A stretch of 64,000 bases of DNA from Merdimonas faecis (lineage in GTDB: Bacteria > Bacillota > Clostridia > Lachnospirales > Lachnospiraceae): the NCBI RefSeq assembly GCF_001754075.1, contig NZ_MIEH01000015.1, positions 1-64,000 of the forward strand, read 5' to 3'. A program made the translations under genes and the position numbers. This document shows, piece after piece, positions 43,227-52,659 of the stretch. The notes below the pieces were generated by a model. It made no database searches. It saw only the letters and a program-made list of their open reading frames with translations, and was not told where the DNA came from. Positions within the stretch are counted from its first letter, which is position 1. Each line of letters begins with the position of its first letter.

Positions 43227-45137
43227 ATGGCAAAAAAGAAAAAGAAACCATATGAAGTAGGAGAACTGGATCAGTATCTCTTTGGGCAGGGAAATCATTA
43301 TGAAATCTATAATAAGCTGGGGGCCCACTTTGTGAAGGATGGAAAAAAAGAAGGGGTATATTTTGCGGTGTGGGCGCCCCATGCGGAAAGTGTGTCTGTA
43401 GTCGGAGAATTTAATGACTGGGATACGGAAGCAAACCCGATGGAACGGGAAGAGCCGCTGGGCATCTATACCTGCTTTATTCCGGGAATCCAGCAGTATG
43501 CCATGTATAAATACTGCATCCAGACGTACAGGGGAGATTATATTTTTAAGTCGGATCCCTTTGCGTTCCATGCCGAACTGCGGCCGGGAACGGCGTCCAA
43601 GGTCTATGACCTTTCCGGGATCAAGTGGTCGGATTCCGCCTGGATGGAGAAGCGTGCCGGCTGGGATCACACCAAAGAACCGATGTCAATCTATGAGGCG
43701 CATATTGGTTCCTGGAAACGGCATCCCGGGCGGGAGGACGAAGGATTTTATACCTATCGGGAGTTTGGAGAAGAAGCCGTCAAATATATGAAGGATATGG
43801 GCTATACCCATATCGAGCTGATCGGGATTGCGGAACATCCCTTTGACGGATCCTGGGGATATCAGGTGACAGGTTATTTTGCACCCACGTCCCGTTACGG
43901 AACGCCGGAAGATTTTGCCTGGATGGTAAATTATTTCCATAGAAATAAAATAGGTGTTATTCTGGACTGGGTACCGGCGCATTTCCCAAGAGATGCCCAT
44001 GGCCTGGCGGATTTTGATGGTACGCCGACATTTGAATATCAGGATCCGAGAAAAGGAGAGCATCCGGACTGGGGCACCAAGATTTTTGACTATGGAAAAA
44101 ATGAGGTGCGAAACTTCCTGATTTCTAACGCATTGTTCTGGATCGAAAAGTATCATGTAGACGGTCTGCGGGTAGATGCGGTGGCTTCGATGCTTTATCT
44201 GGATTACGGAAAGCAGGACGGCCAGTGGGTAGCCAATAAATATGGGGGCAACAAGAATCTGGAGGCCATTGATTTCTTTAAGCATTTGAATTCTGTGGTG
44301 CTGGGAAGAAACCCTGGAGCGCTGATGATTGCGGAAGAGTCTACGGCGTGGCCGATGGTGACCGGGCCGGTGGAGGAAGACGGACTGGGATTCAGCCTGA
44401 AGTGGAACATGGGATGGATGCATGATTTTACGGAATACATGAAACTGGATCCGTATTTCCGGAAGGACAATCATAATCTGATGACCTTTGCCATGAGTTA
44501 TGCATACAGTGAAAACTATATCCTGGTGCTGTCCCATGACGAGGTGGTGCATCTGAAGTGCTCCATGCTCAATAAGATGCCGGGACTTGGATTTGATAAG
44601 TATGCCAATCTGAAGGTAGGCTATGCTTTTATGATCGGGCATGTAGGAAAGAAGCTCCTTTTTATGGGACAGGAATTTGCCCAGCTGCGGGAATGGAGCG
44701 AGGAGAGGGAGCTTGACTGGTTCCTGCTGGCGGAAAAGGAGCATCAGGCGGTCCAGAACTGGTTCCGTGATCTGCTGCACCTGTATAAGAAAAACAAAGC
44801 ACTCTATGAGATGGATGATTCCTGGGAAGGCTTTGAGTGGATCAATGCGGATGACCGCTACAGAAGTGTTTTCAGCTTTATGAGACATTCCAAGGATAAT
44901 AAAAAGAATCTGCTGTTCATCTGTAACTTTACGCCAATGGAGTGGGCGGATTACCGGGTTGGCGTACCCAGAAGAAAGCAGTATAAGCTGGTACTGGACA
45001 GTGACGAGGAACAGTATGGCGGAAACGGACGGAAGAAGCAGCCGGTCTACAAGGCCGTTAAGCAGGAGTGTGACGGAAGACCGTACTCCTTTGCTTACCC
45101 GCTGTCACCCTATGGCGTGGCAATCTTTGAATTTTAG
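43227..45137 (+). CDS. glgB: 1,4-alpha-glucan branching enzyme
   Basis: Glycogen branching enzyme (GH13), 636 residues: N-terminal CBM48-type domain (about 45-140, VYFAVWAPHAESVSVVGEFNDWD), catalytic barrel (about 150-520) and C-terminal beta domain. Catalytic residues are intact: Asp in GLRVDAVASML, Glu in MIAEESTAWP, Asp in LSHDEVVH. ATG 43227 follows GGGGGT; TTG 43212 is a weaker alternative. Stands apart from other glg genes. Confidence 0.95.
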   Translation: MAKKKKKPYEVGELDQYLFGQGNHYEIYNKLGAHFVKDGKKEGVYFAVWAPHAESVSVVGEFNDWDTEANPMEREEPLGIYTCFIPGIQQYAMYKYCIQTYRGDYIFKSDPFAFHAELRPGTASKVYDLSGIKWSDSAWMEKRAGWDHTKEPMSIYEAHIGSWKRHPGREDEGFYTYREFGEEAVKYMKDMGYTHIELIGIAEHPFDGSWGYQVTGYFAPTSRYGTPEDFAWMVNYFHRNKIGVILDWVPAHFPRDAHGLADFDGTPTFEYQDPRKGEHPDWGTKIFDYGKNEVRNFLISNALFWIEKYHVDGLRVDAVASMLYLDYGKQDGQWVANKYGGNKNLEAIDFFKHLNSVVLGRNPGALMIAEESTAWPMVTGPVEEDGLGFSLKWNMGWMHDFTEYMKLDPYFRKDNHNLMTFAMSYAYSENYILVLSHDEVVHLKCSMLNKMPGLGFDKYANLKVGYAFMIGHVGKKLLFMGQEFAQLREWSEERELDWFLLAEKEHQAVQNWFRDLLHLYKKNKALYEMDDSWEGFEWINADDRYRSVFSFMRHSKDNKKNLLFICNFTPMEWADYRVGVPRRKQYKLVLDSDEEQYGGNGRKKQPVYKAVKQECDGRPYSFAYPLSPYGVAIFEF

Positions 45138-45172
45138 AGATTGACTGCTGAAACAGGATAGAAAAGGGATGG

Positions 45173-45208
45173 AAAAAGAGCGTAAGACTTTGATCTTACG
45201 CTCTTTTT
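45173..45208. terminator. Bidirectional terminator
   Basis: AAAAAGAGCGTAAGA CTTTGA TCTTACGCTCTTTTT, a perfect 15-bp stem with A/T tails on both sides, between glgB and the convergent DUF1002 gene. Confidence 0.92.
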
Positions 45209-45232
45209 CTATGGTCAGGCTAAGACGCCTTC

Positions 45233-46525
45233 CTAGTTGTTCTGAGTTTCAGCTGCGGCAGGATCATTTGCTGTTCCCGTATTGTCAGTGTTGGAAACAG
45301 TACCGTCTGCATTTTCATCAGCTGCAGGGCTGTCGGTTCCGTCAGCCTCCGTGGTGCCGTCCGCATTCTCGTCTGTATTCTCTGTCTCGGCGCCATCTGT
45401 GTTTTCACTGTTCTCATCCAGTGTCTCATCGGTGGTTTCATCGGCAGCCGGGTCAGTGGTTTCGTCTGTGGTCTCCTCGGCAGATTCATCGGTGGTTTCG
45501 TCCTTGGTGTCATCTCCGCCGCCGAACAGATTCTGGAAGAAGCCGACAATGCTGTCCCAGAAGCCGCCGCCCTCTTCTTCTGTGCTGTCAGAGGAAGAAT
45601 CAGAAGAACCGGAATCTTCTAATGTACTGTCTGTCACAACATCGGAACCAAGTACATCATCGTTGGTATCGTTAATAATACCGCCGTTACTGTCTCCGCC
45701 GCCGAAAAATCCGGTGATGGAATCCCAGAGATTGGAGAAGAATCCTCCGCTTTCCCCATTTAAGTTATCCAGAGTGTTTTTCAGAGCATTGACATCATAG
45801 TCATACTGAGAAATCGTTTCCATCAGAGAGGTGATCTTGTTCATCTGATCCTCTGTCAGGGTGATGTTGTAGGTATTAGCCGCGTCATTGACTACATCCT
45901 GGATCTGGGAAGGATCTGTAATGCCGTCTTCAATGACCTGCTCTTTTACATCATTCATCAGTCCGGTGGCTTCTTCCTGTCCGACTGCATCGGCCAGCTC
46001 GCCGGTGGTTACCAGCTCTTCTGTAGCGGCAGCCTTCTGTCCTTCATCCAGAGTCTCGCCGCTGGCAGTTTCATAAGCCATCATGATACCGGTCAGAGCG
46101 CCGGTTCCTGATACTGCGATGGGTGAGGCAGCGACTACGTTACAGTTTTCTACTCCGGAAGTGGTCAGCGTACTTGCGATCATGGAGCTGGTTACATAGG
46201 TCAGGTTCGCGACCTTGACCTGGATTCCTCCGTCAGAGGTGGGCTGTACATAAGAGCAGCTGTAAGTCCTGGTACCGATCTGTTCCTCGGATGCAATGCC
46301 TTCCATATACTGACGCTCATCGGCGTTGGTGACTTCGATGGTCTGGACCTGATCTTTAGAGGTCCCGAAATATTCATACATGGACGTTTTCTGCTCTTCC
46401 GAGAGATTAGCGCCCAGAGTTACAACGTTGGAGCTGTCCGCCTGTACGGCAAGAGGTAATGATGCCGTGGCAAGAGCAGCTGCCATCAATACTGGTAGTG
46501 TTCTTTTCATTTTTTTCATATGCAT
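45233..46525 (-). CDS. Secreted DUF1002 protein with acidic Thr/Asp/Glu tail
   Basis: A 430-residue exported protein: signal peptide (about 1-28, MKRTLPVLMAAALATASLPLAVQA), DUF1002 domain (about 30-240, NVVTLGANLSEEQKTSMYEYFG...), then two copies of an amphipathic motif of form GGF-x-(S/D)-WDSI-x-GFF-x-GGGD (about 252-272 and 322-346) and a low-complexity tail of Thr, Asp, Glu and Asn repeats to the C-terminus. No sortase motif or C-terminal helix. DUF1002 function is unknown. The start is taken at ATG 46525, after GGTGA; ATG 46519 is equally possible. Confidence 0.8.
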   Translation of the reverse strand: MHMKKMKRTLPVLMAAALATASLPLAVQADSSNVVTLGANLSEEQKTSMYEYFGTSKDQVQTIEVTNADERQYMEGIASEEQIGTRTYSCSYVQPTSDGGIQVKVANLTYVTSSMIASTLTTSGVENCNVVAASPIAVSGTGALTGIMMAYETASGETLDEGQKAAATEELVTTGELADAVGQEEATGLMNDVKEQVIEDGITDPSQIQDVVNDAANTYNITLTEDQMNKITSLMETISQYDYDVNALKNTLDNLNGESGGFFSNLWDSITGFFGGGDSNGGIINDTNDDVLGSDVVTDSTLEDSGSSDSSSDSTEEEGGGFWDSIVGFFQNLFGGGDDTKDETTDESAEETTDETTDPAADETTDETLDENSENTDGAETENTDENADGTTEADGTDSPAADENADGTVSNTDNTGTANDPAAAETQNN

Positions 46526-46609
46526 GGTGTGTTCACCAGGCCCCCTTTTCCTTAATTTATACATTACTCAATATAACATATCTGTAAATAAATGCAAATA
46601 AAAACTACA

Positions 46610-46933
46610 TTAACTATTTCTGAAGATTTTCTGTATCCGCCCTTTTAACAGCCCTTCTTCGATGATACCGCTCATTGCGCCGACAACGGTTCCCCGGCTG
46701 ATACAGACAAAGGTGGGGACCAGCTCGCCGGCATATTGATCGGCCAGCTGCGGCGATTCTTCCACATCGACCTCATAAAAGAGGACTCGGTTCTGAAAAT
46801 AAGCTTCCAGATCCTCGGCCACGGGCTTCATCATCGCACATTTACTGCACCAGTTGGCATAAAACATGACGACGGCCGGGAGAGGAGAGGCATCAAGAGC
46901 GGCAGAAAAGCTGTCTTTATTTAAATGCAGCAT
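46610..46933 (-). CDS. Thioredoxin-family protein
   Basis: A 107-residue thioredoxin fold with active site WCSKC (about residues 26-30) in place of WCGPC and the cis-Pro segment ELVPTFVC. Start set at ATG 46933 because AGGAGGAAA lies just upstream; a longer frame to 47047 has no site. The SK dipeptide should alter redox potential. Possible partner of a peroxiredoxin or reductase elsewhere; none nearby. Confidence 0.85.
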   Translation of the reverse strand: MLHLNKDSFSAALDASPLPAVVMFYANWCSKCAMMKPVAEDLEAYFQNRVLFYEVDVEESPQLADQYAGELVPTFVCISRGTVVGAMSGIIEEGLLKGRIQKIFRNS

Positions 46934-47116
46934 CCTTGCTTTTCCTCCTAGCATCTGGGGTTCAATATACGAAAAACTTCCTGTATAGAACAGTTCAGAC
47001 GGCGTAGTATCAGACGGAAATGTGGATTCCGATAGGTGAACGCACACATTTTCTGCCGTAAGTTTTTTCTGCTTCGATGTTTCATATATGACTTCCAGAT
47101 CTTGTTTCTCCCTACA

Positions 47117-47800
47117 TTATATGCATCCGGCAGCGGAACCTTTCCTTGCGGCGACTAATTTGCAGATAGCCCCGCCGGCGGAGGAGAATTTTTCTTCGTA
47201 CTCTGTCATGATATTCCCGGCGTTCATACTGCTGTCATGATGCAGGTCATAGGTGAGTCCGGTCAACTCAAACAGAGAAGAGGCTTTGACTTCCTCTACA
47301 GAAAAGTCAAACAGGACACGGTTGTCTGTTTTGAATTCAACGGTTCCGTCAGAAGTCAGTATCTGGTCGTACAGGGCGAGAAAATCGGATGAAGTCAGAC
47401 GTCTTCTGGCATGGCGTGCTTTGGGCCAGGGATCTGAAAAATTCAGATAAATCTTCTCTACCTCGCCGGGAGCGAATACTTCCGTGATCTCCCTTGCGTC
47501 CATGCAGATGAAACGGATGTTGGGAAGTGGCTTTTGCGTGTCTGCGGAAAACTTTTCATATTTTTCAACTGCACGCAGGAGCACACTGGAATAGCGTTCG
47601 ATACCGATATAATTAATCTCCGGGTTCCGGCGGGCCAGAGTGAGAAGAAACTGCCCTTTCCCCATTCCGATCTCAATATGGACCGGGTGATCGTTTCCGA
47701 AGACCTTTTTCCAGTGGTTCTTGTGTTCGGATGCATTCTTAACAACTTCTTTACATTCCCTTAGAACGCTCTCGGCGCGCGGGATATTTCTAAGGCGCAT
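47117..47800 (-). CDS. trmB: tRNA (guanine-46 N7)-methyltransferase
   Basis: A 227-residue TrmB. SAM motif HIEIGMGKGQFLLTLA (about 42-57), IGIERYSSVLLRA, and the YLNFSDPWPKARHARRRLTS catalytic/tRNA-binding segment are intact. AAGGAGG precedes the ATG at 47800. Upstream of the minus-strand thioredoxin gene, 183 bp away. Confidence 0.95.
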   Translation of the reverse strand: MRLRNIPRAESVLRECKEVVKNASEHKNHWKKVFGNDHPVHIEIGMGKGQFLLTLARRNPEINYIGIERYSSVLLRAVEKYEKFSADTQKPLPNIRFICMDAREITEVFAPGEVEKIYLNFSDPWPKARHARRRLTSSDFLALYDQILTSDGTVEFKTDNRVLFDFSVEEVKASSLFELTGLTYDLHHDSSMNAGNIMTEYEEKFSSAGGAICKLVAARKGSAAGCI

Positions 47801-47979
47801 AGCGTTTCCTCCTTAAAATTCAGCATTTTTTACTCACCTTAGTTTATAGTCTTGTCAGCAAAAAGTCAACGCAGTATCTTAGAGGGTGGATTTGCCAGAA
47901 ATATTTGTGGAAATTTCAAAAAATTCAGTGTATTATTAATAATAGATTTATTTTGTAGAATGAAAACGGAGGGCGGAGT

Positions 47980-48291
47980 ATGGATTCTATCGTTGAAAAG
48001 CTGGCGGAAATCGAAAAGACGGCCGAGGCCATCGTGGAGCATGCGGAAGCTCAGAAGTATGAAGTAGAACGGGGGATACAGGCAAAACGGGACGCTTTTG
48101 ACCGGGAGCTGGAAGAGAGTACCAGGAGAGAAGTGGAGAGGATCCGGACGGAAGCAAAAGAGCAGATGGATCAGGCGCTGGAGGAGCAGAGGCTGAAAAA
48201 CCGCTCTGCTATTGAAGATCTGAAGAAAGAATATGAGGAGCGGCACACCTGGTATGCGCGGCAGATCCTGAAAAATATCACAGAGGTGTAG
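47980..48291 (+). CDS. V-type ATPase coiled-coil stalk subunit (G/H)
   Basis: A 103-residue, almost wholly helical, Glu/Lys/Arg-rich protein (MDSIVEKLAEIEKTAEAIVEHAEAQ...), matching the peripheral-stalk G/H subunit that pairs with subunit E. First gene of a nine-gene operon (G/H, C, I, K, F, E, A, B, D). ATG after GGAGGGCGGAG; TATTAT at 47931-47936 is a possible -10. Confidence 0.85.
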   Translation: MDSIVEKLAEIEKTAEAIVEHAEAQKYEVERGIQAKRDAFDRELEESTRREVERIRTEAKEQMDQALEEQRLKNRSAIEDLKKEYEERHTWYARQILKNITEV

Positions 48292-48294
48292 CCT

Positions 48295-49341
48295 ATGGGA
48301 AGTGTTATGACATACAGCGGGATCACGACAAAGATCCGGGCGATGCAGGCAAAGCTTCTGAAACCGGAAGATTTTGAACAGATCGCGTCTCTTAAGAGTG
48401 TGGCGGAGGTGACGGAATATCTGAAGGAGAAAGCGGCCTATGCCCCGTACCTGGAGAATATGGACAGTACGTTCTACCACAGGGGAAATGTAGAAAAGGT
48501 GCTGTATCAGTCGCTGTTTGATGATTTTAGCAGGATATTCCGGTTTGGCGGAATGGAGCAGAAGCAGTTTTTAAAGACATACTGGAAACGCTATGAGATT
48601 GATGTGATCAATTACTGTCTGCGGATCGTATTTAACCACTATCAAAAACCGATGGATCTGGACTATAAGAAGGAATATTTTGAAAAGTATTCACAGATAT
48701 CCATTGACGCACTGGTGAGTTCGAAAAATGTTACGGAGCTGGTGGAAAATCTGCAGAATACAGAGTATTATAAATCGCTTAAAAAGATCCAGGAGCTTAA
48801 GACGGCCACCCTATTTGATTATGACATGGCGTTGGAGCTTTATTATTTTACAACCCTCTGGAAACGGCAGCGGAGGCTTTTGAAGGGAAAAGAGCAGAAA
48901 ATGTATATCCGGGACTGCGGGACAAAGATCGACCTTCTGAATATCCAGTGGGTATACCGGGCAAAGAAATATTATCACATGCTCCCGCCCGACATCTATT
49001 CCCTGACGATACCGATCCACTACCGCCTGAGTGTGGAAGAATATAAAACGCTGGTGGAGACTCCCAGTGTGGAGGAATTTCAAAGACAGCTGGAAAATAC
49101 CTATTATGCAAAGAAATATCATTTCGGCAGCGACAGAACCATCGAGCGGATATACAAGGACTGCCTGCAAAAGCTGTACCTGGCGGACCGAAGGCAGAAC
49201 CCGTACTCGATAGCTTCGATCTATACTTATCTGTTCCTGAAGGAGGAGGAGATCGATGCACTGACCACGGCTATGGAATGTATCCGGTACGGCCTGCCGA
49301 GGGGAGAGACGCTTGCGTACCTGGGAGGTGTGAAACAATGA
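48295..49341 (+). CDS. ntpC: V-type ATPase subunit C
   Basis: A 348-residue helical subunit (V_ATPase d/C family) that links the central rotor shaft to the membrane ring. Its YSGITTKIRAMQAKLL N-terminus and RIVFNHYQKPMDLDYKKEYF pattern fit the family. Starts 3 bases after the stalk-subunit gene, and its stop overlaps the ATG of subunit I (ATGA), so translation is coupled. Confidence 0.88.
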   Translation: MGSVMTYSGITTKIRAMQAKLLKPEDFEQIASLKSVAEVTEYLKEKAAYAPYLENMDSTFYHRGNVEKVLYQSLFDDFSRIFRFGGMEQKQFLKTYWKRYEIDVINYCLRIVFNHYQKPMDLDYKKEYFEKYSQISIDALVSSKNVTELVENLQNTEYYKSLKKIQELKTATLFDYDMALELYYFTTLWKRQRRLLKGKEQKMYIRDCGTKIDLLNIQWVYRAKKYYHMLPPDIYSLTIPIHYRLSVEEYKTLVETPSVEEFQRQLENTYYAKKYHFGSDRTIERIYKDCLQKLYLADRRQNPYSIASIYTYLFLKEEEIDALTTAMECIRYGLPRGETLAYLGGVKQ

Positions 49342-51275
49342 TAGTAAAGATGAAGTTTTTGAGTATCAGCGGGCCAAGGACAGATATCGACCGCATGTGT
49401 CAGGTATATTTGTCCAGGCATGAGATGCAGCTGGAAAATGCCATCGCTGAACTGAAAACGACGGAAAATCTGATTCCTTTTGCGGAAGTGAATCCATATA
49501 GAGAACCGCTGAACAAAGCGGAAGAATTTATAGGGCTTCTGGAGGACGGGAAGGTGGAGCCGGATCTTACCATGGACCAGGACGCAATGATCGGAATGAT
49601 CCGTGATCTGAACCACCAGTATCTGGAGCTGACCGAACGGAGAGAACGTCTGAAGAAGCATGCGGAGGAATTAAGAGAGAAGCTGAATGTGCTGGAGCCT
49701 TTCCGGCCGCTGGAGGTAAATCTGCATGATGTTATGGGATACCGCTATATGCGGGTACGGTTCGGACGGATCAATGTGGATTATTACCGCAGACTTGAAA
49801 AATACTTGTATGAAGACCTGAAAGCGGTATTTCTGGAGGGCGTGCGGAATGAAAACTATGTGTACGGCTGCTATTTTGTGGCAAATGCAGATGCCGGCAA
49901 AACGGATGCGATTTTTCATTCCCTGCATTTTGAAAAGATCCCGCTTTCGAAAGAGTATATCGGTACACCGGCTCAGGCCTGTGAGAGCCTGCAGCAGGAT
50001 ATTGAGCATGACGGGGAACAGATTGAGAGCGTGGACCGCGCGATAGCAGAACTGATCCAGAGCCATGCGGCGCAGCTTTTGGGAGCGCAGAGACGCCTGG
50101 AGGAGCTGGCCAATAATTTCGATGTACGCAAGATGGCGGCGCGGATGGAGGATGATGAGAACAAGGAGGACTATTATATCATCTGCGGCTGGATGGGCGA
50201 AGATGACGTGGAGGCCTTCCTGAAGGAAACAGAAAAGGATGACAAAGTGCTGGTAGTGGTAGAGGAAGACCGGGAGAAATACTTTGGAGAGCCGCCGACC
50301 AAGCTGGAGAATCCCAGGTTTTTTAAGCCGTTTGAGATGTTTATCCAGATGTACGGGATGCCGGCCCACAATGAAATGGATCCGACGATCTTTGTGGCGC
50401 TGACATATACCTTTATTTTCGGAGCAATGTTCGGAGATCTGGGACAAGGGTTCTGTCTTTTTGCGATTGGCGGGATCCTCTATCTGACGAAGAAGATCAA
50501 TCTGGCGGGCATTATCTCGGTGGCGGGACTGTTTTCTATGCTTTTCGGAGTCTTGTACGGAAGCGTATTTGGATTTGAGGATGTGATCCCGGCCCTGTGG
50601 CTGCATCCAGTATCGGCGATGACGAACCTGCCTTTTATCGGACAGCTGAATACGGTGTTTGTGGTGGCCATTGCCTTTGGCATGGGGCTGAACCTGCTGG
50701 TGATGATCTTTCAGATCGTCAATGCCTTCCGGGCCCACGATACGGAAAATGCATGGTTTTCCAACAATGGAGTGGCAGGGCTTCTGTTTTATGGATTCCT
50801 GGTACTGACCATCGTGTTGTATATGACGGGACACAAGGTCCCCGGCAACATTATGCTTGCGGTATTTTTGGGAATCCCGATCCTGATCTTTTTGTTTAAG
50901 GAGCCCCTGGCAAATCTGGTGAAACGCAATCACAAGAAGATCGAAGGCGGAAAGGTGATGTTCCTGGTACAGGGATTTTTCGAACTTTTTGAAACGCTGT
51001 TGAGTTATTTTTCCAATACGCTTTCCTATGTGCGTATCGGAGCGTTTGCAGTAAGCCATGCTGCCATCATGGAGGTGGTGCTGATGCTTGCGGGTGCACA
51101 GGAAGGGACGCCGAACTGGATTGTTCTGGTGATCGGAAATATCGTAGTCTGCGGACTGGAAGGACTGGTCGTGGGAATCCAGGTACTGCGTCTGGAATAT
51201 TATGAGATGTTCAGCCGCTTTTACAAGGGCAGCGGAAGAGAGTTCAAACCTTTTAACAGTCATAAAAAACGGTAA
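49338..51275 (+). CDS. ntpI: V-type ATPase subunit I (membrane a-subunit)
   Basis: A 645-residue protein: N-terminal cytoplasmic coiled-coil half (about 1-325) and C-terminal membrane half with about eight helices (about 345-625). FGAMFGDLGQG and SNTLSYVRIGAFAVSHAAIM carry the conserved features of the ion channel half, including the essential Arg in SYVRIGAF. Provides the stator channel next to the K ring. Confidence 0.93.
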   Translation: MIVKMKFLSISGPRTDIDRMCQVYLSRHEMQLENAIAELKTTENLIPFAEVNPYREPLNKAEEFIGLLEDGKVEPDLTMDQDAMIGMIRDLNHQYLELTERRERLKKHAEELREKLNVLEPFRPLEVNLHDVMGYRYMRVRFGRINVDYYRRLEKYLYEDLKAVFLEGVRNENYVYGCYFVANADAGKTDAIFHSLHFEKIPLSKEYIGTPAQACESLQQDIEHDGEQIESVDRAIAELIQSHAAQLLGAQRRLEELANNFDVRKMAARMEDDENKEDYYIICGWMGEDDVEAFLKETEKDDKVLVVVEEDREKYFGEPPTKLENPRFFKPFEMFIQMYGMPAHNEMDPTIFVALTYTFIFGAMFGDLGQGFCLFAIGGILYLTKKINLAGIISVAGLFSMLFGVLYGSVFGFEDVIPALWLHPVSAMTNLPFIGQLNTVFVVAIAFGMGLNLLVMIFQIVNAFRAHDTENAWFSNNGVAGLLFYGFLVLTIVLYMTGHKVPGNIMLAVFLGIPILIFLFKEPLANLVKRNHKKIEGGKVMFLVQGFFELFETLLSYFSNTLSYVRIGAFAVSHAAIMEVVLMLAGAQEGTPNWIVLVIGNIVVCGLEGLVVGIQVLRLEYYEMFSRFYKGSGREFKPFNSHKKR

Positions 51276-51303
51276 TGCTTTATAAATAAGGAGGATATAA
51301 GCC

Positions 51304-51738
51304 ATGACATTAACGGTGAAATTTTTACTCATTGCAGCACTGATCTTAAGCATCATCATTCCATTTGGGTACTTCCTGATCGGGGAGAGAAATAAGAAAC
51401 GCTATAAGCGTGCTCTGGGGACGAATCTGTTTTTCTTCTTCGGAGCGTTTGTGATCGCAGGGATCATGTTGTTTGGAGGAAGCCCGGTGCAGGCAGCGGA
51501 AACTGCAGATGCAGCCGTCTCAAATGCAACGGGATTCGGATATATTGCAGCAGCTCTGTCCACCGGACTTTCCTGTGTGGGCGGCGGTATAGCGGTGGCC
51601 AGCGCGGCCAGTGCAGCCCTTGGTGCTATCAGCGAGGACTCCAGCGCGCTTGGAAAATCTCTGATCTTTGTAGGTCTTGCAGAAGGTGTCTGCCTGTATG
51701 GTCTGATCATCTCCTTCATGATCCTGGGACAGTTATAA
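51304..51738 (+). CDS. ntpK: V-type ATPase subunit K (rotor ring)
   Basis: A 144-residue proteolipid with four hydrophobic segments (about 5-27, 41-60, 76-103, 113-141). The ion-binding Glu is in LAEGVCLYGL (about residue 128); the first hairpin has no matching acid, so there is one site per four helices, as in Enterococcus NtpK. The sequence around the Glu does not let me choose between Na+ and H+. GGAGG upstream of the ATG. Confidence 0.88.
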   Translation: MTLTVKFLLIAALILSIIIPFGYFLIGERNKKRYKRALGTNLFFFFGAFVIAGIMLFGGSPVQAAETADAAVSNATGFGYIAAALSTGLSCVGGGIAVASAASAALGAISEDSSALGKSLIFVGLAEGVCLYGLIISFMILGQL

Positions 51739-51744
51739 TCTGAG

Positions 51745-52053
51745 ATGAAGATGTATCTGATCAGTGATAATGTCGATACTTTGACGGGAATGAGGCTGGC
51801 CGGCGTAGACGGAGTGGTCGTACATGAAAGACAGGAGCTGAAAAATGCCATCGAGACGGCCATGAATGACAAATCCGTAGGGATCATCCTGCTGACAGAA
51901 AAGTTTGGGAGGGAGTTCCCGGATCTTATCAATGAGATCAAGCTGGAGCGGACAATGCCTCTTCTGATAGAGATTCCTGACCGGCATGGAACCGGAAGAA
52001 AGAAAGATTTTATCACTTCTTATGTAAATGAGGCAATCGGCTTGAAACTATAG
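51745..52053 (+). CDS. V-type ATPase subunit F
   Basis: A 102-residue central-shaft subunit: MYLISDNVDTLTGMRLAGVDGVVV, GIILLTEKF and PLLIEIPDRHG are family marks. Seven bases after ntpK. Confidence 0.88.
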   Translation: MKMYLISDNVDTLTGMRLAGVDGVVVHERQELKNAIETAMNDKSVGIILLTEKFGREFPDLINEIKLERTMPLLIEIPDRHGTGRKKDFITSYVNEAIGLKL

Positions 52054-52071
52054 GAAAAGAAGGTGACACGC

Positions 52072-52659
52072 TTGACGACAGAGGAAAAGATGTTTCATCT
52101 GCAGACTGCAGCAATGGAGGAAGCAAGAGCAGAGGGCAATGCGATCATACGGCAGCATGAGGAAGCGTTGAACGGAGTGTTTGAACAGCATTGTCAGGAG
52201 GCGAAGCGCCAGGCAGAGACCCGGATCAAGGCAGAAAAGGTAAATGCCAGGCAGCAGCTCAATATGGCTTCGTCCAAAGCGCAGCTGGAATTAAAGAGAG
52301 AAATTGGCAGGACACAAATGGAACTCAAGAAAAAGTTGTTTGAGGAAGTTGAGACCCTTTTGAAAGAATATATGGAGACGGAGGCCTACCGAAGGCTGTT
52401 GGTGGAATATATTGAGAAGGCTGCGGCGTTTGCGGACGGCGGAGAGATGACGATCTATATCAATCCGACTGATGCGGATAAAAAGGCTTATCTGGAAGAG
52501 CATACAGGAATGGAGCTGACCGTCAGCAAGGAGGATTTTAAGGGAGGCATCCGCGCGGTGCTCAGAGGCAGGAATATTCTGATCGATCATGCATTTAAGG
52601 GAGCGCTTGAGAGCGAGTACCAGAAATTCCTGTTCCGGGGAGGTGAGAAGGGTGCATAG
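52072..52659 (+). CDS. ntpE: V-type ATPase subunit E
   Basis: A 195-residue peripheral-stalk subunit: N-terminal long helix (about 1-105) and a C-terminal alpha/beta head (about 110-195, GGIRAVLRGRNILIDHAFKGALE). TTG 52072 follows AAGGTGA at normal spacing; GTG 52063 is an alternative that would leave a poorer site. Overlaps subunit A by 8 bases. Confidence 0.85.
   Translation: MTTEEKMFHLQTAAMEEARAEGNAIIRQHEEALNGVFEQHCQEAKRQAETRIKAEKVNARQQLNMASSKAQLELKREIGRTQMELKKKLFEEVETLLKEYMETEAYRRLLVEYIEKAAAFADGGEMTIYINPTDADKKAYLEEHTGMELTVSKEDFKGGIRAVLRGRNILIDHAFKGALESEYQKFLFRGGEKGA

Noticed and set aside
45282-45800. Ser/Val-rich plus-strand frame resembling a low-complexity secreted protein
   Set aside because: It is the antisense of the Thr/Asp/Glu tail of the DUF1002 gene.
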